This document shows, piece by piece, positions 7,830-15,613 of a DNA stretch of 64,000 nt. A model generated the notes under the pieces. It saw only the letters and a program-made list of their open reading frames with translations, was not told where the DNA came from and made no database searches. The stretch comes from Sulfuriferula sp. AH1 (GTDB lineage: Bacteria; Pseudomonadota; Gammaproteobacteria; Burkholderiales; Sulfuriferulaceae). Within the stretch, counting starts at the first letter, position 1; each line of letters starts with the position of its first letter. The translations under genes were made by a program, and so were the position numbers. The DNA lies in NCBI RefSeq assembly GCF_002162035.1, contig NZ_CP021138.1, forward strand, positions 2,356,001 through 2,420,000, given 5' to 3'.

Positions 7830-10041
7830 GTCGATGCCCCATTTCCACAATCTGGCCGAAGCTGATACCGCCGTCATTGACGGGCACCTGTTGCGCCAAT
7901 CGAACCTGCAAGCCAGCCGCGGTAAGTAAATCAATAACCAGCCCGGTCAGCCGGCGATTCTGGAACACGCCGCCCGCCAGCCCGATGCATTGCACCGAAT
8001 GGGTGCTCTGCACCGCTCGTACCTGCGCCAGCAGCGCATGGGCGAGGCTGTTATGGAATATCTCCGCCCGCCGGCGCGCGCTCAGCATGGCGTCCGTCAG
8101 CATCGTCACCAGCGGCGCCCAGTCGCTGCGCCATACGCCCTCCTCATCGCGATTCAGCGGCAATGCGATGGCATCTTCCGCGCTGTTGCTGCACATGGCC
8201 TCCAGCCACATCGGCCCCTGCCCCTCGTAACTCGCATGGCTGAGCAGTCCCGTAAACGCCGCAGCGGCATCGAACAGACGTCCGACCGCGGAAGTCTGCT
8301 GCGTATTCATGCGCCGCTGCCAAACCGTATGCACCAGCTCGCTGTTCGCGGGCAGATCCGGCCAGGTTATGCCGGTCTCCCATGCCAATGCTGCCGCAGC
8401 GCGCCATGGCTCGCGTCCGACCGCATCACCGCCGGGCAGATAAAACGGCCGCATGCTGGCTGCCCGCATCCAGTTACCGGGCTTGCCCAGCAACGCTTCG
8501 CCGCCCCACATCGTGCCGTCCTCGCCATAACCCACACCGTCCCAGGTGAATACCAGCCAATCGCTGATATCCGGATATTCCCCGGCCAATGCCGATGCAT
8601 GGGCATGATGATGGAATACCGTGTTCAGCGCCAGGCCGCTGGCACGCGCCCAGCGGCTGCTGGCATAACCGCTGTGCGCATCGCACACCACGCGACTGGC
8701 CATGACGTTGTACAGCTTCTGCAAATCTGCAATGACCTGTTCGAACACCGCCATCGCCCGCTGCGAGCCCAGATCGCCGATGTGCGGCGAAATCACCACG
8801 CGCCGCTCCCAGGCCAGTGCGATGGTGTTTTTGGTATGCCCGCCGACGGCCAGCAGCGGCGTCTCCAGCGCAAACGGCAAGCTCAGCTCCACGGGGGCGC
8901 AGCCGCGTCCCAATCGCAGTGGCCGCGGCGCGCCTGCGCTGAAACGAAATACCGGGTCGTCGGCGGGACGCACGATGGGCCGGTCGTGATGCAAAAAGGC
9001 ATCGGCCACTCCAGCGAGGCGGGCTTCCACTTCGGCATTATCGGTCAGTACCGGTTCGCCGCTGATATTAGCGGAAGTCGCCACCAGTGGCGCGGCGAAA
9101 TCGGCCAGCAGCAAATGATGCAGCGGGCTATACGGCAACAGGACACCGATTTCCGTCAGTCCCGGCGCAACTTGCACGCACAGCGGACTATCGGCACGCT
9201 GTCGGAGCAGCAATACCGGACGCAGCGGACTTGACAGAAAAGCCGCTTCGTCGTCCGTCATCTCAGCGGCATGCCGCACGCTCGCCAGATTGGGGAACAT
9301 CACCGCCAGCGGCTTGTGCGGCCGCGCCTTGCGCTCACGCAATCGCGATACCGCAATAACGGAACGCGCATCGCACAGCAGGTGATAGCCGCCCACGCCT
9401 TTCACCGCCACGATCTGGCCGACACGCAACGCCGCGACCGCAGCTGCCAATACGCCTTCACCGGCCAGCGTCAGCCTGTCGTTCCTGAACAATAATTGCG
9501 GACCGCACTGCGGGCAGGCTATCGGCTCGGCATGAAAACGCCGGTTCAGCGGGTTGTCATATTCGGCGCGGCACGCCGGGCACAGTGCGAAATCGCGCAT
9601 GCTGGTCGCGGCGCGATCATAAGGCAAGGCTTCGATCAGCGTATAGCGCGGGCCGCACTGGGTGCAGTTGATGAACGGGTAACGGTAACGGCGGTCATGC
9701 GGGTCGAACAGTTCGCCCAGACAATCGTCACAAATGAAGTAATCCGGCGGCACATGAATATCGGGCCGCGCGTCGCTGACACTGGGACGGATGGCGAAAC
9801 CGCTGGCACCGGTGACCGATGTTTGCATCTGCCCGAGTATCTGCGGCTGCGCCAGCGGCGGCGCTTCGTCCACCAACGCCGTAGCAAAAGCCGCCAGATG
9901 TTGCGGGCTGCCTTCGACCTCGATTTCCACCAGCCCCAACCGGTTCTGTACCCAGCCGCTCAGCTCGAAACGCTGAGCCAGACGATATACAAAAGGCCGG
10001 AATCCCACGCCCTGCACCCGGCCCGACACCACAAAATGCAT
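7822..10041 (-). CDS. hypF: Carbamoyltransferase HypF
   Basis: About 739 residues. It opens with an acylphosphatase domain (VSGRVQGVGFRPFVYRLA). Two zinc fingers follow (CDDC with CTQC, and CPAC with CPQC), then a YrdC-like domain (VAVKGVGGYHLLCDA, LLPYSPLHHLLL). The C-terminal half is a Kae1/TobZ-like domain with HHHAHASALA (metal site) and GLAGGVFQNRRL. It makes carbamoyl-adenylate from carbamoyl phosphate and transfers the group to the HypE C-terminal Cys. The ATG at 10041 is preferred because the acylphosphatase domain begins there; a GTG 63 bp upstream would overlap hypD, and neither has a strong ribosome site. Confidence 0.95.
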   Translation of the reverse strand: MHFVVSGRVQGVGFRPFVYRLAQRFELSGWVQNRLGLVEIEVEGSPQHLAAFATALVDEAPPLAQPQILGQMQTSVTGASGFAIRPSVSDARPDIHVPPDYFICDDCLGELFDPHDRRYRYPFINCTQCGPRYTLIEALPYDRAATSMRDFALCPACRAEYDNPLNRRFHAEPIACPQCGPQLLFRNDRLTLAGEGVLAAAVAALRVGQIVAVKGVGGYHLLCDARSVIAVSRLRERKARPHKPLAVMFPNLASVRHAAEMTDDEAAFLSSPLRPVLLLRQRADSPLCVQVAPGLTEIGVLLPYSPLHHLLLADFAAPLVATSANISGEPVLTDNAEVEARLAGVADAFLHHDRPIVRPADDPVFRFSAGAPRPLRLGRGCAPVELSLPFALETPLLAVGGHTKNTIALAWERRVVISPHIGDLGSQRAMAVFEQVIADLQKLYNVMASRVVCDAHSGYASSRWARASGLALNTVFHHHAHASALAGEYPDISDWLVFTWDGVGYGEDGTMWGGEALLGKPGNWMRAASMRPFYLPGGDAVGREPWRAAAALAWETGITWPDLPANSELVHTVWQRRMNTQQTSAVGRLFDAAAAFTGLLSHASYEGQGPMWLEAMCSNSAEDAIALPLNRDEEGVWRSDWAPLVTMLTDAMLSARRRAEIFHNSLAHALLAQVRAVQSTHSVQCIGLAGGVFQNRRLTGLVIDLLTAAGLQVRLAQQVPVNDGGISFGQIVEMGHRHD

Positions 10042-10055
10042 CGCAAGCAGAGGAT

Positions 10056-11156
10056 TCAAGCGACTTTTGCCTCCCGGATGCCGCTGGCCCACCAGATACG
10101 GCACGCGCCTTCATCGGACACCATGCACGGCCCCACCGGCGAGCGCGGGGTACAGGCACGGCCGTACAGACGGCACTGATCGGGGTATATCCTGCCCAAT
10201 ACGACCTTGGCGCAATCGCAGCCCGGCGGCATTTCCCCGGCGCGTTTGCGTGCAGGGTCGTCGTAAGCCGGAAAACGCAATCTGGCATTATGCGCTGCCA
10301 GCGCCGGCTTGATACCGAAACCGGAAGCGGCAATCACGCCCACGCCGCGCCAGTTGGCATCGACCACATCCATGGTCTGCGCCAGCTGTCGCCGCGCGCT
10401 GACATTGCCGCCGGGACGCACAAGTTGCGGATAGCAGTTATCGAGAAAAGGCCGTTCGCCCTGTAATTGGCGCAATACCGAATAGGTCGCCGCCAGCAGC
10501 GATTCCGGCGTGAATCCGGCCACGGCGGCGGGCAGACCGTGCCTGGCAGTGACGAAATCCCATTCTTCCGGCCCCATGACCGTGGCCACATGCCCGGGCG
10601 CAATGAGCGCATCGAAACCCGGCTTGCCCGCCTCCAGCAACATGGCCACGGCGGGCCAGGTAAGGCGCCCGGACAACAATACCGACAGATTCGATGGCAC
10701 GCCGGCGGCCAGCATCGCCGCCACCGGCGCAGTGGTGGTCTCGAAACCGGCGGCGAAAAACACCACCGCGATGTCCGGGTTATCGCGCGCTATCTGCACC
10801 GCCTCGGTAGGGCTGGCGATCGGACGGATATCCGCGCCCGCCGCACGCGCCGCATCCAGCGAACGCGGCTCGTTCCTGGGTACGTTGACCGGCACCCGCA
10901 GCATGTCGCCAAACGCGACCAGAATGATTTTTTCGTTCAGAGCCAGCTGTATCGCCTGGTATACGTCCTCTTCCGGACACACGCATACCGGGCAGCCGGG
11001 GCCGGGGATCAGCTCAATATTGTCCGGCAAAGCACCGCGCAATCCGGCCAGCGTGATCGAGCGCTCGTGACCGCCGCACACGTTCATGATCTTGACGCGC
11101 GCCGGCAAATCCAGCGCACGGATTTTCTGCAACCAGTAAGCGGCGTCGTGGCTCAT
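10056..11156 (-). CDS. hypD: Hydrogenase maturation scaffold HypD
   Basis: 366 residues, normal length. Conserved features are CGGHE (residues 27-31), GPGCPVCVCP (52-61), FFAAGFETTTAP, and a Cys-rich C-terminal region (PPGCDCAKV, QCRLYGRAC) that holds the 4Fe-4S cluster. HypD and HypC together form the scaffold on which Fe(CN)2CO is built before transfer to the large subunit. The ATG overlaps the hypB stop by 4 bp. Confidence 0.97.
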   Translation of the reverse strand: MSHDAAYWLQKIRALDLPARVKIMNVCGGHERSITLAGLRGALPDNIELIPGPGCPVCVCPEEDVYQAIQLALNEKIILVAFGDMLRVPVNVPRNEPRSLDAARAAGADIRPIASPTEAVQIARDNPDIAVVFFAAGFETTTAPVAAMLAAGVPSNLSVLLSGRLTWPAVAMLLEAGKPGFDALIAPGHVATVMGPEEWDFVTARHGLPAAVAGFTPESLLAATYSVLRQLQGERPFLDNCYPQLVRPGGNVSARRQLAQTMDVVDANWRGVGVIAASGFGIKPALAAHNARLRFPAYDDPARKRAGEMPPGCDCAKVVLGRIYPDQCRLYGRACTPRSPVGPCMVSDEGACRIWWASGIREAKVA

Positions 11157-11968
11157 ACACTGACCTCGGCGTGAGCGTGAAGGCTGGCGCCGTCAAGCTG
11201 GATAAAGGGTTTGGCGGTTTTTCCGAGTGCTACCCGCGCACGCTGGGCGGCAAGCTCGCTGCGCAGCCAATCGTACCAGGCGGTCATACCCTGCCCCTTG
11301 CGGGCCGACACCGGCAGCAGCGGCACCGTACTCGCCAGCTGGCGCAAACACAGCTCAGCCCGCGCAGGATCGAAATCGTCCAGCACCGGCAACAGGTCGA
11401 CCTTGCTCAGCACCACCGCATCGGCGGCGCGGAACATGACCGGGTATTTGGCGGGCTTGTCATCGCCTTCTGTCACTGACAGCAGCGTGACATTGCGATG
11501 CTGCCCCAGATCGAAGCTTGCCGGACACACCAGATTGCCGACGTTCTCGACAAACAGGATATCCACTCCGGAGAGATCGAGCTGATGCAGTGCCTCGTGC
11601 ACCATGTGCGCATCGAGATGGCAGGCGCTGCCGGTGGTGATCTGGTGCGCCGGCACGCCGCGGGCGCGGATGCGCGCGGCATCGTTTTCCGTTTCCAGAT
11701 CGCCTTCGATCACCGCCAGGCCAAATTCATCCTTGAGCGCATCGATGGTCGCTTCCAGCAAGGCCGTCTTGCCGGAGCCGGGGGAGGACATCAGGTTGAT
11801 GGTGAGGATGCCGCGGGCATCGAAGTGCGCACGATTGTGCGCGGCCTGATCGTCATTGTGCGCCAGCAGCTTTTTCAACACGGAAACCGCGCTGGTACCG
11901 GCCTTCACCGGCTTGTATGCCAGATGCCGGTTACCGGATGTCACGTTGCAGCCGCAACTATCGCACAT
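11153..11968 (-). CDS. hypB: Nickel-inserting GTPase HypB
   Basis: 271 residues. The N-terminus CDSCGC (Cys 2, 5, 7) is the high-affinity nickel site. The SIMIBI GTPase domain has the P-loop SSPGSGKT (residues 61-68), EGDLETENDA, a second metal site around GSACHLDAHMV, FVENVGNLVCP and LSKVDLL as the guanine-specificity motif. The usual long His-rich nickel-storage stretch is reduced to scattered His residues. It acts with HypA to load Ni into the large subunit. Coupled to hypD by ATGA. Confidence 0.96.
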   Translation of the reverse strand: MCDSCGCNVTSGNRHLAYKPVKAGTSAVSVLKKLLAHNDDQAAHNRAHFDARGILTINLMSSPGSGKTALLEATIDALKDEFGLAVIEGDLETENDAARIRARGVPAHQITTGSACHLDAHMVHEALHQLDLSGVDILFVENVGNLVCPASFDLGQHRNVTLLSVTEGDDKPAKYPVMFRAADAVVLSKVDLLPVLDDFDPARAELCLRQLASTVPLLPVSARKGQGMTAWYDWLRSELAAQRARVALGKTAKPFIQLDGASLHAHAEVSV

Positions 11969-11991
11969 GGCAAATCCTTATACGAGATTGG

Positions 11992-12336
11992 TTATGTGAT
12001 CAATTCCAGATTGACCAGCAGCATTTCGTCGCCGCTGACCAGTTGGGTATGGTAATCCCCGCATACCCCGCACAGCAAGCGGTTGGGCGTCGCCTCACTA
12101 TCGGCGCCGCACGTCTTGCAGCGCACCCGCACCGGCTGCGGCGTAATCACCAGCTGCGCTGCCGCAGCCAGCGTTCCCGCCGCTGCCAGCGGGAAAGCGC
12201 TCTGCAATAACGCCGGTTCCACGCCCGAGAGCGGGCCGATATGCAGGCGGATTACCGCAACGCCGAGCGCCGCGTGCTGCTGGGCTATGTCGATCGACTG
12301 AGCCACCAGCGCCTGACATACTGCCAGTTCATGCAC
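11992..12336 (-). CDS. hypA: Nickel metallochaperone HypA
   Basis: 114 residues. It starts at GTG (12334-12336), giving fMet-His2-Glu-Leu; His2 is the nickel ligand in all HypA proteins, so this start is functionally required even though the frame stays open upstream. The zinc motif is CKTC with CGVC. The start overlaps the hypC stop by 8 bp. HypA passes Ni to the HypB/large-subunit complex. Confidence 0.95.
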   Translation of the reverse strand: MHELAVCQALVAQSIDIAQQHAALGVAVIRLHIGPLSGVEPALLQSAFPLAAAGTLAAAAQLVITPQPVRVRCKTCGADSEATPNRLLCGVCGDYHTQLVSGDEMLLVNLELIT

Positions 12337-12571
12337 GGTGGATAACCGGCTCGAGCGCCAGCATTTCGTCGTAAAGTTCCCATGCGCTCTGCGCCTCTGC
12401 AGCACTCATGGTCTGAATGGCGTATCCCACATGCACCATCACGTAATCGCCTACAGCAGGCATTTCATCCTGCAACAGGAACAGGCTGACCTCGCGCGCC
12501 ACCCCCTTGGCAGCGGCTTGCGCAACAAAACCATCGATCGCGGTTATTTGCATGGGTATGGCTAGACACAT
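12329..12571 (-). CDS. hypC: Hydrogenase maturation chaperone HypC
   Basis: 80 residues, beginning MCLAIPMQI. Cys 2 is the essential ligand that holds the Fe(CN)2CO group with HypD and contacts the large-subunit precursor. The C-terminal half (VGDYVMVHVGYAIQTMSAAEA) is typical. GCGAGGTGC lies upstream of the ATG. First gene of the minus-strand hyp operon, divergent from the structural operon. Confidence 0.96.
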   Translation of the reverse strand: MCLAIPMQITAIDGFVAQAAAKGVAREVSLFLLQDEMPAVGDYVMVHVGYAIQTMSAAEAQSAWELYDEMLALEPVIHRA

Positions 12572-12722
12572 GATGCACCTCGCTTAGTTCAGCATAGTAT
12601 AAACCCGGATTGGAATTCCGCCACTACAACCAGGCGGGCCAAAATACCCTACCAATTCAGTTGGTTGTTATTTGAATTTGGCGTGCTAGTATTAAAACAG
12701 TCTCGTACCTGATATAACTTCA
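12572..12722. promoter_or_regulatory. Divergent promoter region between hyp and hyn operons
   Basis: 151 bp with no gene. On the minus strand a -10-like TATACT (12596-12601) precedes hypC, but no convincing -35 is visible. On the plus strand TTGTTA (12665-12670) and TAGTAT (12687-12692) with 16-bp spacing could drive hynD. No clear sigma-54, FNR or other known operator was identified, so the regulation of the hydrogenase cannot be read from sequence. Confidence 0.3.
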
Positions 12723-13190
12723 ATGACTACTCTGGTGCTCGGTATAGGCAACACCCTGCTCTGCGACGAAGGCGTGGGCGTCCACACGATACGCGCACTC
12801 GCACAGAATCATCCCGACCTGGCCGACGTCGAATTCATGGATGGCGGCACCCTCAGCTTTTCCCTTGCCGGCGATGTCGAAGACGCCACCCAGCTCATTG
12901 TCATCGACGCTGCCGAGCTCGACAGCGCTCCCGGTACGGTACGCGCTTTTGTCGGCGCAGACATGGACAGTTTCCTTGGCGTCAACCGCAAGCGCAGCGT
13001 GCATGAAGTCGGCCTGCTCGATCTGATGGCGGTCGCGCATCTTGCCGGACACCTGCCGGAACGGCGTGCGCTGATCGGCATTCAGCCTGACATCGTGGAT
13101 TGGGGCGATGCACCCACCGCAGCCGTCGCGCAGGCCATTCCGCAAGCCTGTAACCTTACCCTCGACCTGATTGCAGCGTGGCGCACATGA
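12723..13190 (+). CDS. hynD: [NiFe] hydrogenase maturation endopeptidase (HupD/HyaD family)
   Basis: 155 residues with VLGIGNTLLCDEGVGVH at the N-terminus (the Glu is a nickel-sensing ligand), DGGTLSFSL, IVIDAAELDSAPGTV and SVHEVGLLDLM, all hallmarks of peptidase family M52. After Ni insertion it cleaves the large-subunit C-terminal extension; here the substrate is HynL, with 15 residues removed after His 571. First gene of the structural operon, coupled to the next by ATGA. Confidence 0.93.
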   Translation: MTTLVLGIGNTLLCDEGVGVHTIRALAQNHPDLADVEFMDGGTLSFSLAGDVEDATQLIVIDAAELDSAPGTVRAFVGADMDSFLGVNRKRSVHEVGLLDLMAVAHLAGHLPERRALIGIQPDIVDWGDAPTAAVAQAIPQACNLTLDLIAAWRT

Positions 13191-13612
13191 GCGGCCTGAA
13201 CGATATCGGCGTCAAAGTGGTCAACCCGCTGCCTGCCGGGGAGGATGGCCTGTCCGGCAATGCCGACGCCATCCTGCATGAAATCGTCGCGCTGCTGGAA
13301 ACCTACACGACCTCCGGCGAGATGGGCGCAATCGACCTGCATAGCCTGCCGCTGACCCCGACCGATTATGAATTGCTGCGCAGCACGCTGGCCGAAGGCG
13401 AAGTGCATGCGCAGATCAATGTGATCGGCAATACCGAGGTACGTGAAACGCTTTATCCCGGCGTATGGTGGCTGACTTATTACAATGCGGAAGGCGATAT
13501 CGTTGCCGACCTCCTGGAAATCACTGCAGTTCCCGAAATACTGAAAGCGCCGGAAGAAGACATACGCGACGGGCTAGTCCGTCTGCGCGATCTGTTAACG
13601 CAAGCTGAATAG
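13187..13612 (+). CDS. HupH/HyaF/HoxQ-like hydrogenase assembly protein
   Basis: 141 residues from the ATG that overlaps the hynD stop. The C-terminal half LYPGVWWLTYYNAEGDIVADLLEI, followed by VPEILKAPEEDI, matches the conserved region of HupH/HyaF/HoxQ proteins. It is only about half their usual length and carries a single such domain. Homologues act as chaperones of the small subunit or its Fe-S clusters during assembly. The position just before hynS fits that role. Confidence 0.8.
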   Translation: MSGLNDIGVKVVNPLPAGEDGLSGNADAILHEIVALLETYTTSGEMGAIDLHSLPLTPTDYELLRSTLAEGEVHAQINVIGNTEVRETLYPGVWWLTYYNAEGDIVADLLEITAVPEILKAPEEDIRDGLVRLRDLLTQAE

Positions 13613-13630
13613 CATTCAAGGGGAGTAGCA

Positions 13631-14689
13631 ATGGACGAATTCGACACTCTGGGCGCAGGTCTGGCGCGTTCCGGCATCAGCCGTCGTTCCTTTCTCAAAT
13701 TCTGCACGGCCATGGCCTCGCTGATGGCGCTGCCCCCCAGCGCCGCTTATGCGATGGCCGATGCGCTTAAACGTGCGCAGCGCCAGTCGGTGATCTGGCT
13801 GTCGTTTCAGGAATGTACCGGCTGCGTCGAATCGCTGACCCGCTCCTTCGATCCGACGCTGGAACAGATGATATTCGAGATGATCTCGCTGGATTATCAG
13901 CACACCCTGCAAGCCGCCTCGGGCACAGCGGCAGAATCGGCGCGCGAACAGACGATGAAGTCATCCTGGGGCAAATACGTGCTCATCGTCGATGGCTCCA
14001 TTCCGACCAGGGACGGCGGCGTGTATTCCACGGTGGCGGGCATTTCCAACCACGACATGCTGGTCGAAACGGCCAAAGGCGCAGCGGCCATCGTCGCTGT
14101 GGGTACCTGTTCTGCATACGGCGGCATTCCCCATGCCAACCCCAATCCCACCGGCGCAGTGTCGGTATCAGACATCATCAAGGACAAGCCAATCATGAAT
14201 GTGCCGGGCTGTCCGCCCATCCCGTCAGTTATTGCCGGCGTGCTGGCGTATTTCGTCACCTACGGCAAACTGCCAGAACTGGATCATCTCAACCGACCCA
14301 AAGTGTTCTTTGCCGACACCATCCACGACCGCTGCTACCGGCGGCCATTCTACGATCAGGGCAAGTTCGCCAAGACCTTTGACGACGAAGGCGCGCGCAA
14401 TGGCTGGTGCCTGTATGAACTCGGCTGCAAGGGCCCGACCACTTACAATGCCTGCGCCACGATAAAGTGGAACGGCGGCGTCAGCTTCCCGATCGAGTCC
14501 GGCCATGGCTGCCTGGGCTGCTCCGAACCAAATTTCTGGGACAAAGGCAGCTTCTACAAGCCTTTACCGATGCCGCTGGCAACCAATAACCGGGTCATCG
14601 CTGCCGCCGCAATCGGCGGTATCGCAGCAGGCGCGGCAGCCGCCGTGATATCGCGCAAACACCAGGCCGACATCAGCAAGGAGAATTAG
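13631..14689 (+). CDS. hynS: [NiFe] hydrogenase small subunit, Isp-type (group 1e)
   Basis: 352 residues. A Tat signal (SRRSFLKF, Arg 18-19) is followed by a hydrophobic stretch and cleavage near residue 41. Proximal cluster ligands are Cys 62, 65, 160 and 194. Gly 64 and Gly 165 occupy the two places where oxygen-tolerant enzymes have extra cysteines, so this is a standard proximal cluster. Distal cluster: His 232, Cys 235, 260, 266. Medial 3Fe-4S: Cys 275, 294, 297. A C-terminal hydrophobic helix (VIAAAAIGGIAAGAAAAV) would anchor it to the periplasmic face. GGGGAG precedes the ATG. The order hynS-isp1-isp2-hynL is that of Thiocapsa/Allochromatium Hyn enzymes. Confidence 0.95.
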   Translation: MDEFDTLGAGLARSGISRRSFLKFCTAMASLMALPPSAAYAMADALKRAQRQSVIWLSFQECTGCVESLTRSFDPTLEQMIFEMISLDYQHTLQAASGTAAESAREQTMKSSWGKYVLIVDGSIPTRDGGVYSTVAGISNHDMLVETAKGAAAIVAVGTCSAYGGIPHANPNPTGAVSVSDIIKDKPIMNVPGCPPIPSVIAGVLAYFVTYGKLPELDHLNRPKVFFADTIHDRCYRRPFYDQGKFAKTFDDEGARNGWCLYELGCKGPTTYNACATIKWNGGVSFPIESGHGCLGCSEPNFWDKGSFYKPLPMPLATNNRVIAAAAIGGIAAGAAAAVISRKHQADISKEN

Positions 14690-14955
14690 AGCCGCTTTCA
14701 ATAGGCTTCATACCTCGCGCCTGTACTCTGTGGAGTGCAGTACAAGGCGCGAGTTGCGCAGTTTGGCATTCCAAACAAGCGACGAGTAACGCAGTAATGC
14801 GCTCCACAGAGTACAGGCCCTCCGGGTTGAGTCAGACAAGCGCGTCTGCAGCGTTGTCCGGCTTGTGAATGGAACTGCCATTCACTGCGCCGCACGCCTT
14901 GCATCCATCGCTAGCCTGACTCAACGCGAGGTATGAAACCTATTGAAAGAGGCTC
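14689..14955. repeat. 267-bp nested palindromic element between hynS and isp1
   Basis: Outer arms 14689-14719 and 14925-14955 are 31-nt inverted repeats with two mismatches. Inside are two side-by-side palindromes of about 100 nt, each with concentric stems. Branch A has a perfect 16-bp stem 14720-14735/14802-14817 and an apical 6-bp stem GTTTGG/CCAAAC at 14761-14776. Branch B has a perfect 10-bp stem 14826-14835/14916-14925 and an apical 8-bp stem GTGAATGG/CCATTCAC at 14865-14885. As RNA this folds as a Y. The left arm begins at the last base of the hynS stop and the right arm ends 4 bp before the isp1 ATG. It could be a palindromic mobile element (MITE/REPIN-like) or an intercistronic RNA structure. 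Confidence 0.85.
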
Positions 14956-14959
14956 TTAC

Positions 14960-15613
14960 ATGGACTTGCTGCAATTTGCCCGTGGCCCGGCACTGACCTG
15001 GGCCTTTGCGATTTTTGCTTTTGGCATGGCCTGGCGCCTGCTCGGCATCCTGTTGCTCAAACGCCGCCCTGATTACTCGGAACCGCGTCATGCCAGCAGC
15101 TGGCCGGGTGCTGTCAAACTGATCATCACCCGTTCCTGGCCGCGCCGCGAGTTCAGGCAACGTACCATTTTCGGTCAGGCCGTGGGCTATATTTTCCATA
15201 TCGGGCTGGCAATCGTGGTGTTCGGTTTCGCGCCCCACATCCTGTTTTTCAAGGGACTCACCGGGCTGGATTGGCCCGGCCTGCCCAATGCCGTCGTTTA
15301 CCTGAGCGGCGCTATCACCATCGCCGCGCTCATCGTCGTGCTCGGGCGGCGCCTCAGTCATCCGGTGCTGCGGCTACTGTCCAATTTCGACGACTATTTC
15401 AGCTGGCTGGTCACCTTCACCCCGGTCGCTACCGGCATGCTGGCGGTGGCCCATCTGGGGGCACGCTACGAGACGCTGCTGGCTATCCATATCCTGTCGG
15501 TCGCTGTGTTACTGATCTGGTTTCCTTTCGGCAAGCTCATGCATGCAGCGCTGGTCTTCGTGTCGCGCGGCAGCACCGGCGCCTTATTTGAACGCAAGGG
15601 AGCATCGATATGA
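14960..15613 (+). CDS. isp1: Isp1, cytochrome b-type hydrogenase membrane subunit
   Basis: 217 residues, resembling NarI/DsrM. About five hydrophobic helices are visible (for example WAFAIFAFGMAWRLLGILLL, IFHIGLAIVVFGFAPHILFF, VYLSGAITIAALIVVLG, ETLLAIHILSVAVLLIWF). His residues in FHIG, APHI, IHIL and MHAAL are candidate haem ligands. It should take electrons from HynS and pass them to Isp2 or quinone. The ATG at 14960 has AAAGAGG upstream, inside the palindromic element; an in-frame ATG at 14933 would add nine residues encoded by the element. Coupled to isp2 by ATGA. Confidence 0.9.
   Translation: MDLLQFARGPALTWAFAIFAFGMAWRLLGILLLKRRPDYSEPRHASSWPGAVKLIITRSWPRREFRQRTIFGQAVGYIFHIGLAIVVFGFAPHILFFKGLTGLDWPGLPNAVVYLSGAITIAALIVVLGRRLSHPVLRLLSNFDDYFSWLVTFTPVATGMLAVAHLGARYETLLAIHILSVAVLLIWFPFGKLMHAALVFVSRGSTGALFERKGASI

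Noticed and set aside
12679-12693. Sigma-54 promoter before hynD
   Set aside because: TGGC is present, but no GC dinucleotide occurs at the -12 position with correct spacing.
13631-14689. Oxygen-tolerant hydrogenase small subunit
   Set aside because: Both extra cysteine positions of the six-Cys proximal cluster are Gly.
14720-14925. Protein-coding region inside the palindromic element
   Set aside because: Short frames only, without ribosome sites or recognisable similarity; the palindromy explains the open frames.
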